Shown here one piece after another: positions 58,401-64,000 of a stretch of DNA of 64,000 bases. Location of the stretch: NCBI RefSeq assembly GCF_015704865.1, contig NZ_JADQTO010000012.1, positions 191,865-255,864 of the forward strand, read 5' to 3'. Every line of letters starts with the position of its first letter. Position 1 is the stretch's first letter. The notes below the pieces were generated by a model. It was not told the origin of the DNA, ran no database searches, and saw nothing but the letters and a program-made list of their open reading frames with translations. Source of the DNA: Actinoplanes aureus (GTDB taxonomy: Bacteria > Actinomycetota > Actinomycetes > Mycobacteriales > Micromonosporaceae). Both the position numbers and the translations under genes were made by a program.

Positions 58401-59090
58401 CGCGGCTACCGGCCCGGCAGCCGGAGCACCGTGCGGTTCTTCGGGCCGGTGGTGCGGCCGCGCAACAACAGCTCGTTCTGGTCGTCCACCCGGCACGAGA
58501 CGTACGTCGAGTTCAACGTGCAGCCGTGGGCGGACAGCGGGACCGGGCACGCCGGATACATGCAGACCGGCGACAAGCTGCACCTCGCGGTCTCCGAGAA
58601 CGGCAAGCTCGTCAAGGAGTCGCAGTGGGCGTCGGCGACCCTCGATCAGGGCCCGCCCGGCGTCACCGTCTACACGCTGGACCTGCATGCCAGCCGGGAC
58701 GGCTACCGGCTCTCGCCGGCCACCCACACCGTCTGGGAGGTGGTCTCCCGGCCCGGTGACGCCGAACTGATGCCGGTGCTCCAGATGGACTACGGCATCG
58801 AGACCGACCTGGCCGGTGACGCCCGGGGCGGCCGCCAGCAGCTGCGGCTCACCCCCTCGCACCTGCCCGGCGCCGTCGGCGCCGGAAAGATCAACACCAT
58901 CGAGCTCGCCGTTTCGTACGACGACGGCGGCTCCTGGCGGACCGTGCCGGTGACCCCATCCGGTTCCGGGTGGCTCGCCACCTTCACGGCCCCCCGCAGC
59001 GGGTACGTCTCGCTGTCGGCGACCGCCCGGGACACGGCCGGCAACACGATCCGCCAGGAGATCACCCGCGCCTACGGACTCCGGCCGTAG
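55434..59090 (+). CDS. large secreted S8 (subtilisin-like) protease with PA domain
   Basis: A 1218-aa exported protease. Signal peptide 1-35 (HTFAAAVAVLTALPLLPAPA), prodomain to about 200, catalytic domain with Asp227 (VLDTGADTDHPDL), His259 (NGHGTHVAS) and Ser431 (GTSMATPHVAGAA), plus the oxyanion Asn in ASGNNGAEGA. The C-terminal 650 residues carry beta-sandwich modules and a PA-type insertion (VRGKAVVVTRTPDVSGSQRA, ALLIVVNDGPGKLHEW). ATG at 55434 or 55443. It is followed by a TrmB/LuxR regulator, a pairing found repeatedly beside large actinobacterial S8 proteases as I recall. Likely function: extracellular proteolysis. Confidence 0.93.
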   Translation: MPPMISVRRRARHTFAAAVAVLTALPLLPAPAAAAVAAPASVRPAASAHTVTLITGHRVRVTDLGGGRYATDVQRPDGALGGVHAQTIGEDLYVIPDEALPYLAGDRVDRRLFNVTELIRDGYDDRHTDGLPLIVSYTDPTAARGPAPAGTSKVRSLASVRGSAVRATKRQARRTWQAITERPGGIATVWLDGKVHADLAQSTGQIGAPAAWAAGLDGAGVPVAVLDTGADTDHPDLAGRLGAAVSFVPGESVDDRNGHGTHVASTVGGSGEASGGTERGVAPKANLLVGKVLADSGSGADSWVIAGMEWAAAQGARVISMSLGGNEPSDGTDPMSTAVNRLTEQTGALFVIASGNNGAEGAISAPGAADAALTVAAVDAEDRPASFSSVGPRFGDYGLKPDLVAPGVDVLAAKAGGTAGDGWYQSMSGTSMATPHVAGAAAILAQKHPQWRAAELKNALMSSAAAIAGSDAYQVGAGRVDVRAAAGSTLTGTGSAYFGFTGWPHPDPAAVDRTLTWTNTGDQAVTLDLTVRGEIAGGPYDTDPRAGAGTPAPDMFTLSADRVVVPAHGTASVTATAHPKAAQDGRRYLGEVTASSGGVVRARTQLGLYAEDERHDLTVTIRDRAGANAEGYLIMQRFGEVDPYVIPYGTSGPIEMRLRPGVYSVVTYLQVAGSHGPDSVGTALLGDPEIVLDRDRSVVLDARKAAEATAAVPGTTEDRALFLNWYRSDGAGGVYADQYQLPPWTDTLYALPTAKVTRGEFEFETRWRKTRPLLTVTAGGRPVDFLGQPGSALYDGRARLDLVHGYTGGDVRGKAVVVTRTPDVSGSQRARAAADAGAALLIVVNDGPGKLHEWVGAEDGTRVPIPVLGVTAATGKALSGASAVTLTGSINSPFAYDLVDPHPGRIPASLAYRPKDLARVDMVFHGDTEREGGEFRRDYRPYRTYSLGSDLAVRFPSTRVDYLSAQPGTAWAEAAVGGLNTELVSVGETRGYRPGSRSTVRFFGPVVRPRNNSSFWSSTRHETYVEFNVQPWADSGTGHAGYMQTGDKLHLAVSENGKLVKESQWASATLDQGPPGVTVYTLDLHASRDGYRLSPATHTVWEVVSRPGDAELMPVLQMDYGIETDLAGDARGGRQQLRLTPSHLPGAVGAGKINTIELAVSYDDGGSWRTVPVTPSGSGWLATFTAPRSGYVSLSATARDTAGNTIRQEITRAYGLRP

Positions 59091-59103
59091 ACGCGGGAGC
59101 GGG

Positions 59104-59140
59104 CGGGCGGCCCTGGAGAACCCCCCTCCGGGGCCGTCCC
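59104..59140 (+). terminator. S8 protease terminator hairpin
   Basis: GGGCGGCCCTGGA and TCCGGGGCCGTCCC pair with one bulge, around AGAACCCCCC, 14 bases past the protease stop. Confidence 0.6.
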
Positions 59141-59222
59141 CTCCGACATCGGTTTTCGTCACTCAGGGATGAGGCGGCCGGGCCCCCGGCCGGCGTTATC
59201 GTCGCGCTCGGGGGAGGCGTCC

Positions 59223-60179
59223 ATGCTGGAACCGATCGGTCTCGACGCCGCCGAGGAGGACGTCTACCGGCAGCTGATCAGCCGCCGCTCGGCCCGGGTC
59301 GAGGACCTCGCCGAAGCCACCGGCCGGTCGGTCATCGAGGTGGGCGCGGTGATGGCCGCCCTGGTCGAACGGGGACTGGCCACCGGCGGCGACTCCGACT
59401 ACGTGCCGGCGCCGCCGACCGTCTCGCTCGGGGCGCTGCTGCGCCGACGCCAGGCCGACCTGCGCGAGGCGGAACTCGCGGTCGTCGCGCTCGCCGAGGA
59501 GTACCGCACGGCGGGGCAGCCGGCCGACGTCATCGAGATCATCACGGATGTGCACGCCGTACGCCGCCGGTTCTTCCAGATCCAGGAGGCCGCGCGGGAG
59601 GAGGTGCGGTCGATGGTCGTACCGGATCTGCGGGTTGTCCCACATCGCCAGAACACGGCGGAACGCGCGGCACTGCGCCGCGGCGTGCGATATCGCGCGC
59701 TGCTCGACCGGCGCGCGCTCTCCGGTCCGGAGATGGCCGCCGACGTACGCGCGAGCCTCGCCGCCGGCCAGCAGATCCGGATTGCCGACACGGTGCCGGT
59801 CAAGATGATGATCGTGGACAGTGAGACCGCTTTGCTCCCGCTGCACGGCGACGACTCGGCGGCGTCCGTCCTGATCCACCGCAGCGGCCTGCTGTCGGTG
59901 CTGATCTCGTTCTTCGAGGCCGAGTGGAAGCGTGCCTACCCGCTGCGGGCCGGCGCCGGCCCGGCCGGTCTCGTCGAGACTCAGCCGGGCGACCTCGACG
60001 ACCTGGACCGGGAGGTGCTCACCCTGCTGCTGGCCGGGCTGACCGACCAGGCGATCGCCGGGCAGCTCGGCCTGTCCGCGCGCACCCTGCACCGGCGGAT
60101 CCGCCAGCTGATGGGCAAGGCCGGCGTGGACACCCGCGTCCAGCTGGGCTGGGTGGCCGCCCGCAAGCAGTGGGCGTGA
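59223..60179 (+). CDS. TrmB / LuxR-type transcriptional regulator
   Basis: A 318-aa regulator with two DNA-binding regions: an N-terminal TrmB-like winged helix (LDAAEEDVYRQLISRRSARV, residues 7-26; DLAEATGRSVIEVGAVMAAL) and a C-terminal LuxR-type HTH (about 255-315: LDREVLTLLLAGLTDQAIAG, LSARTLHRRIRQLMGKAGVD). Between them a phospholipase D-like/effector region (RIADTVPVKMMIVDSETALL, LIHRSGLLSVLISFFEAEW). ATG at 59223 follows GGGGGAGG five bases upstream. It lies behind the S8 protease on the same strand and probably controls it or responds to peptide-derived signals. Confidence 0.88.
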   Translation: MLEPIGLDAAEEDVYRQLISRRSARVEDLAEATGRSVIEVGAVMAALVERGLATGGDSDYVPAPPTVSLGALLRRRQADLREAELAVVALAEEYRTAGQPADVIEIITDVHAVRRRFFQIQEAAREEVRSMVVPDLRVVPHRQNTAERAALRRGVRYRALLDRRALSGPEMAADVRASLAAGQQIRIADTVPVKMMIVDSETALLPLHGDDSAASVLIHRSGLLSVLISFFEAEWKRAYPLRAGAGPAGLVETQPGDLDDLDREVLTLLLAGLTDQAIAGQLGLSARTLHRRIRQLMGKAGVDTRVQLGWVAARKQWA

Positions 60180-60185
60180 CTGTCG

Positions 60186-60617
60186 TCAGAGCAGGCGGAA
60201 GTCGGCGTAGTCGAAGCCGGGCGCGACCACGCAGCTGACCAGCACCGGCTCGTCGCCGGCCGGGACGGCGGTCTGCCACACGCCGGCCGGCACCAGCACC
60301 TGCGGGCGCTGCCCGGCCGCCAGATCCGGGCCGAGCAGCGCGATCCGGCCCTCGCCCGGTGTCTCGCCGGACCCGCCCAGGCGAAGCTCGAGCGGGCCGC
60401 CGGAGTGCCAGAACCAGAGCTCGTCGGAGCGGACCACGTGCCAGGCGGAGACCTCACCGGGATGCAGCAGGAAGTAGATCGCGGTGGCCGCGCTGCGCGG
60501 CCCGTCATAACCACTGGGCTCGAAGGAGACCGGCGACCGCCACGTCTCCCGGAACCAGCCACCCTCGGGATGCGGTGCCATGTCGAGCTGCTCCGCCAGC
60601 GGCGGCCGTTCCGTCAT
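60186..60617 (-). CDS. cupin domain protein (DUF985)
   Basis: A 143-aa cupin of the DUF985 family. LAEQLDMAPHPEGGWFRETW (residues 8-27) is the family signature; TAIYFLLHPGEVSAWHVVRS and DELWFWHSGGPLEL form the two cupin motifs with possible metal-binding His and Glu; VLVSCVVAPGFDYADFRLL ends the protein. Some relatives are annotated as sugar epimerase-like or RmlC-type cupins; the function is unknown. ATG at 60617. It stands alone between a convergent regulator and a divergent gene. Confidence 0.92.
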   Translation of the reverse strand: MTERPPLAEQLDMAPHPEGGWFRETWRSPVSFEPSGYDGPRSAATAIYFLLHPGEVSAWHVVRSDELWFWHSGGPLELRLGGSGETPGEGRIALLGPDLAAGQRPQVLVPAGVWQTAVPAGDEPVLVSCVVAPGFDYADFRLL

Positions 60618-60692
60618 GGTCGTCGATGGTATAGCGCCGGCATACGACTTTCGGCAGATTCGCCGGGCGGCCGGTTGCGGAAGACTGGGGCG

Positions 60693-61187
60693 ATGGAACG
60701 GCAGCGCGTGATCGATGCGTTCGTTGCGGAGATGGTGACCGCGGTCCACCCCGATGACCCGGAGCGGGCCGCGGCGCTGAAGGCATGGTTGCCCGCGGAG
60801 CTGCCGCCCGCGCCGACCGCCGACCAGGTGGACGCGTGGATGGAGCTGGGCGAGCTGGCGGCCGACCCGGCGTTGCGGCAGTGCCTGCGCACGATCGAGG
60901 GGGAGCCGCCGGGCGAGATCACGCACGGGCCGGTGCTGGAACGGGTGCGGGCCGCGGTGCGGGCCGGCGTGGATCCGGCCTCGGCGGAGGGCCGGAAGAT
61001 CGCCGCGACGATCGCCGGTGACCTGCCGCGGTCACGCTGGACCGAGCTCGCCGGGCAGGTGGAGAAATACTCGGACGCCCGGTACGAGCGGTATTGGGCG
61101 TTGCTGATGGTGCTCAACGGTCAGCCGGCCTACCCGCCGGCGGCGCCGCTGTTCGCCTGGTTCGCCGCGGCCCTGCGGGCGGGCTGA
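60693..61187 (+). CDS. MerR-effector-like protein without HTH
   Basis: A 164-aa helical protein. RQRVIDAFVAEMVTAVHPDD (residues 3-22), PPAPTADQVDAWMELGELAA and RYERYWALLMVLNGQPAYPP resemble the effector-binding C-terminal half of actinobacterial MerR regulators (TipAS-like helical type), but the N-terminal DNA-binding domain is missing. ATG at 60693 is the first start; upstream no HTH is encoded in any frame. It is either a free ligand sensor or a remnant. Ends 3 bases before the convergent GGDEF gene. Confidence 0.65.
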   Translation: MERQRVIDAFVAEMVTAVHPDDPERAAALKAWLPAELPPAPTADQVDAWMELGELAADPALRQCLRTIEGEPPGEITHGPVLERVRAAVRAGVDPASAEGRKIAATIAGDLPRSRWTELAGQVEKYSDARYERYWALLMVLNGQPAYPPAAPLFAWFAAALRAG

Positions 61188-61190
61188 GCG

Positions 61191-62537
61191 TCAGCCCGCC
61201 GGGGCCAGGGTCGGCGCGTCGTACTGCTGCCAGGTTCCGGGCCGGGTTCGCTTGGCCCGGTACATGGCCAGGTCGGCGTCCTCGACCAGGCCGTCCGCGT
61301 CGCGGCCGGGACGCCGGTGTGCGATGCCGACACTGGCCCTGGTGTGCACGGTGCGCCCCGCGATGCTGACCGGCTGCGCGATCGAGTCGATCACCCGCTG
61401 GGCGATGTCGTGGGCCTGCCGGTCACTGGTCAGCGGCTCCAGCAGCACCGCGAACTCGTCGCCGCCGAAGCGGGCGGCCATGTCGGTGTCGCGTACGGCG
61501 GCGCGCAGCCGGTCCGCCACCGCACGCAGCAATTCGTCGCCGGCGGCGTGGCCCAGCGTGTCGTTGACCTGCTTGAACAGGTCGAGGTCCAGGTAGAGCA
61601 CGGCGGCTGGGGCGTCGCCGGCCAGGGCCCGCTCCAGGCGTTGCCGGAACAGGGTGCGGTTCGGCAGCCGGGTCAGCGGGTCGTGTTGCGCCTCGTGCAC
61701 GGCGGCGACGTTGTGCGCCCCGGTGAGGGCGAGGCTGGCCTGCTCGGCGAAGGCGGCCAGCACGTCTCGCCGCTCCTGATCGCCGATGTCACCGTCGTGG
61801 CCGGCGAGGACGAGGGCGCCGGCCACCGCGTCACCGATGCGGACCGGTGCGGAGAGCAGATCCGGGTCGGTGACGAGCGTTTCCGGTGACCGGCCGGGAC
61901 TGCGGTTGGCCGAGGCGACGGTCAGGTCGGCCGGGTCTCGTACGTCGCGCAGCACCAGCGCCACGGTCACGTCGCCGAGCAGCGCCGCCGCGCCCTCGGT
62001 GATCGAGTCGAGGACCTCCTTGATCGGGGTGCCCTGGTTCGCCGACCGCTGCACGCGCAGCAGGGTCTCCAGGAGCCGTTCCCGGCGTTCGAGGGCGTGC
62101 AGCAGGACCAGGCGGGTCTCGGCGAGGTGCCGCTCGTTCTCCAGGGTGCGCAGGCCGCGCAGCGCCAGCCCGAGGACCCGTGCCATGCCCTGCAGCATCT
62201 GCCGTTCCTCGGCGGCGAACGCCGCGTCGGTACGCGCGACGATCAACCGTTCGTCGCTGTCCCGGTCCAGCAGGTGCACGGTGACGTGGGCCGGGCCGAG
62301 GCCGGGGAGGCGCACGGCGTCCGTACCGGCGGCGAGGCCGGTGAAGACCTCGGGGTCCGGGTCGCGGCCCAGACCCACCGACGAGGTGACGGCGTCGCCA
62401 CGGACGACGGCCGCCACCTCCGCGTCGGTGCACTCGGCCGCCCGTTGCACGGCGATCCGGGCGGCGCTGGTCACGTCACCGGCCCGGGTGATGGCGCTGA
62501 AGAACTCGGTGAGCTGAAGTGTCGACCAGCCGGCCAT
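61191..62537 (-). CDS. GAF-GAF-GGDEF diguanylate cyclase
   Basis: A 448-aa cytosolic signalling enzyme. Two GAF-like domains (about residues 10-130 and 150-275; DVTSAARIAVQRAAECTDAE, LLETLLRVQRSANQGTPIKE) precede the GGDEF domain (about 285-440): HDPLTRLPNRTLFRQRLERA, YLDLDLFKQVNDTLGHAAGD, the active site RFGGDEFAVLLE, and an inhibitory RxxD site (RDTD) five residues before it. It should make c-di-GMP and be feedback-inhibited by it. The ATG at 62537 overlaps the FIST stop by one base (TGATG), so the two act together. Confidence 0.95.
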   Translation of the reverse strand: MAGWSTLQLTEFFSAITRAGDVTSAARIAVQRAAECTDAEVAAVVRGDAVTSSVGLGRDPDPEVFTGLAAGTDAVRLPGLGPAHVTVHLLDRDSDERLIVARTDAAFAAEERQMLQGMARVLGLALRGLRTLENERHLAETRLVLLHALERRERLLETLLRVQRSANQGTPIKEVLDSITEGAAALLGDVTVALVLRDVRDPADLTVASANRSPGRSPETLVTDPDLLSAPVRIGDAVAGALVLAGHDGDIGDQERRDVLAAFAEQASLALTGAHNVAAVHEAQHDPLTRLPNRTLFRQRLERALAGDAPAAVLYLDLDLFKQVNDTLGHAAGDELLRAVADRLRAAVRDTDMAARFGGDEFAVLLEPLTSDRQAHDIAQRVIDSIAQPVSIAGRTVHTRASVGIAHRRPGRDADGLVEDADLAMYRAKRTRPGTWQQYDAPTLAPAG

Positions 62538-63715
62538 CAGCTCACCGCGAGGGCGACCACGGTCAAGTGGTGCATGCCCTTCGCGTCCGGCTTCCGGGCG
62601 ATCTCCCCGTTGGAGTAGAAGCCGCCGTACGGGACGGGCTTCATGGCGTCGCGCAGCCGTTCGGCGGCGAGCTCGGTCTGGTCGTCGCCGAGGGCCATCG
62701 GGCGTACGCAGCAGTCGAAGACGAGCACTCCGATCGGGGCGACCTCGGCGATCGCCTCGGTGGCGGCGACCGCGGCGTGCGCGGCGGCGTCGACGATCGC
62801 CTCCGAGTCGGCCGCCATGAGCCAGACCATTGCGCCCTCGGGGGTGTCGGCCAGTCCGGAGATCGACCGCTCGGCCGGGTCGGCCGCGAATATGATCCGG
62901 ATGTCCTCGCCGGTGCGGCGGGCCAGGCCCAGCGGGCGCACGGTGGCGAAGTTCAGGAAGGCGGCCGGGTCGGCGGTCAGCTCCGGGGTGCCGCCGGTAC
63001 TGCGCAGATAGACGTCGAGGGCCGGCTCACCGTCCAGCTCGTAGATCTTGCCGCCCTCGCTGCGGGTGACGACCATCGGGTCGCCGGTCTTGTGCCAGCC
63101 GTGCGCGATGCCGATGCCGAACGGCGACGACGAGCCCAGCGTGGCGCCGAGCACCGCGTTCGACAGCACCTTCACGTCGCGGCCGGAGCTGAAGAAATGC
63201 CACGTGCCGGTCTGCGTGACGTCGTCGCCGGCACATCCGCCGACCAGCGGCACCTGGGCCCCGGCCACCGAGTACGCGCCACGCACCATCTCCTGCTGGT
63301 CACCGCTGCGCCCGTCACCGAGCAGGAGTACGACCCGGTGCTCGGCGTCGACGTCGTCGAGGCTGGACGCGGCGGTCACGCCGGCGTCGTACAGGTCCAT
63401 GCTGCGGTGCGGTACGGCGCGTACCGAGGCGGAGAAGCCCGGCCCGCCGAGTGCGTTGACGACGACACCGGATCCGCGCCCGTCGGTGGTGAACTCACCC
63501 GAGGTGGAGCAGCCGATCATCAGCACGTCCCCGCCGGCGGCGGCGTGCACCGCGGCCGCCATCTCCGGGGTCGCGTGCGACAGCGAGGCGAAGACGATCA
63601 GCAGGGTGGCCTGGCGGCCGCCGAGCGCGGCACGGCAGGCCTGCGCCCCGGCCTCGGCGGGATCCGCCAGCAGGCTGCGTCCGACACCGAACCAACGCTC
63701 CTCGGGCCCGTTCAA
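62537..63715 (-). CDS. FIST domain sensory protein
   Basis: A 392-aa protein of the FIST N plus FIST C family, thought to sense small ligands such as amino acids. FIST-N at about residues 12-200 (LLIVFASLSHATPEMAAAVH, GCSTSGEFTTDGRGSG, VVLLLGDGRSGDQQEM, VPLVGGCAGDDVTQTGTWHF) and FIST-C at about 205-390 (YELDGEPALDVYLRSTGGTP, VLVFDCCVRPMALGDD, FYSNGEIARKPDAKGMHHLT). No TM. The TTG at 63715 is six bases past GGAGGGAG; no ATG or GTG fits as well. It is coupled with the diguanylate cyclase gene, which suggests that it feeds into c-di-GMP signalling. Confidence 0.9.
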   Translation of the reverse strand: MNGPEERWFGVGRSLLADPAEAGAQACRAALGGRQATLLIVFASLSHATPEMAAAVHAAAGGDVLMIGCSTSGEFTTDGRGSGVVVNALGGPGFSASVRAVPHRSMDLYDAGVTAASSLDDVDAEHRVVLLLGDGRSGDQQEMVRGAYSVAGAQVPLVGGCAGDDVTQTGTWHFFSSGRDVKVLSNAVLGATLGSSSPFGIGIAHGWHKTGDPMVVTRSEGGKIYELDGEPALDVYLRSTGGTPELTADPAAFLNFATVRPLGLARRTGEDIRIIFAADPAERSISGLADTPEGAMVWLMAADSEAIVDAAAHAAVAATEAIAEVAPIGVLVFDCCVRPMALGDDQTELAAERLRDAMKPVPYGGFYSNGEIARKPDAKGMHHLTVVALAVS

Positions 63716-63822
63716 TGCGCGCTCCCTCCCCGGGCCCGCGGGGGCGCGAGCCGTACGGCCCTGTGCATCGGCGCCGGCCGGGCGGACATGAGGGGAACGG
63801 GTGGGAGGGCGCCGCGCGTACC

Positions 63823-64000
63823 TCAGCGATCCGGATTGAAGCTGATCCACAGCACGACCCGGTCGTCGGTGGCCGGCCCGGTGTGTGCCATCCGGTCGAG
63901 CAGCGTGCGGCACGGATCGCCGGCGCCCTCGCGGACCACCGCGCCGGCGGTCGCGGCCAGGCGGTCCAGGCCCGCGTACATCGATTCGTACCGGCGTTCC
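63823..64000 (-). CDS. partial gene, C-terminus of a probable SpoIIE-type phosphatase or related protein
   Basis: The last 58 codons of a minus-strand gene that enters from beyond the right edge; the readable end is MYAGLDRLAATAGAVVREGA then GDPCRTLLDRMAHTGPATDD and RVVLWISFNPDR. The TGPATDDRVVLWI ending fits the last strands of PP2C/SpoIIE phosphatases (DD then a hydrophobic strand), which often accompany FIST and GGDEF proteins. The assignment is tentative. Gap to FIST is 107 bases; it could be the head of the same operon. Confidence 0.5.
   Translation of the reverse strand, partial: ERRYESMYAGLDRLAATAGAVVREGAGDPCRTLLDRMAHTGPATDDRVVLWISFNPDR

Noticed and set aside
55380..59162. 1260-codon open frame antisense to the S8 protease
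   Set aside because: Same artefact: Arg/Gly/Pro-rich with no recognisable motif, opposite an intact protease.

Overview
The window is very GC-rich, with G/C-dominated third codon positions, many GTG and some TTG starts, and frequent ATGA/GTGA stop-start overlaps. Gene content includes ricin-type and DNRLRE secreted proteins, a GH18 chitinase, a large S8 protease, the DUF6230/DUF6114 pair, CU044_5270, ECF sigma and NarL-type regulators. This points to a soil actinomycete, most likely Micromonosporaceae (Actinoplanes or a close relative). That placement is inferred from gene content; no rRNA is present. I found no tRNA, rRNA, CRISPR array, transposase, integrase or phage gene. The window looks like chromosome, rich in secretion, sensing and small redox enzymes.

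Layout. 0-6 kb: DUF1062, CBS-BON protein, old-yellow-enzyme homologue, DUF2277, DUF1992, and the DUF6230-DUF6114 envelope pair. 6-12.4 kb: a CHASE3 histidine kinase, then a tightly overlapped molybdenum hydroxylase operon (FAD subunit, fused 2Fe-2S/molybdopterin subunit, flavoprotein). 12.4-14 kb: a repeat-rich spacer, a small membrane protein, an AraC-type sensor lacking its DNA-binding domain, and DUF2000. 14-18.5 kb: a MerR, VIT-VWA, membrane-anchored ricin lectin operon under a double palindromic operator. 18.5-24.4 kb: a secreted metallopeptidase, and an ABC exporter divergent from its two-component system. 24.6-31 kb: DUF6343, an APC permease with a very long tail, dipeptidase, and a secreted DNRLRE-glycosidase. 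31-37 kb: ECF sigma/CU044_5270 pair, and a DUF6493 / 51-aa remnant / SWIM operon. 37-43 kb: pgi, an AlkZ-like protein, chitinase, esterase, and a minisatellite. 43-50.7 kb: an Nramp-related transporter, a secreted heptapeptide-repeat protein, two tiny coupled genes, an FMN reductase/LLM pair, LysR, EamA and a lipoprotein. 50.7-64 kb: DUF6529 and a Ser/Thr kinase, DUF1990, a serine hydrolase, a glycolipid-binding-like protein, an S8 protease next to a TrmB/LuxR regulator, cupin DUF985, a MerR-effector-like protein, and a GGDEF/FIST sensory operon that runs off the right edge.

The most notable structure lies outside the genes. A palindromic intergenic element of about 112-123 bp occurs three times (12441-12563, 32636-32757, 43277-43355), each time at a gene 3' end. 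One copy sits inside a 16-bp tandem array and another abuts a roughly 41-bp minisatellite. Other unusual points are a 51-aa gene that looks like an in-frame collapse of a DUF6493 paralogue, a Ser/Pro microsatellite-like insertion inside a xanthine-dehydrogenase-family enzyme, a secreted protein made of about 15 AxAPGxA heptads, three tandem perfect hairpins at 27572-27659, and a perfect 32-bp palindrome in front of the S8 protease.
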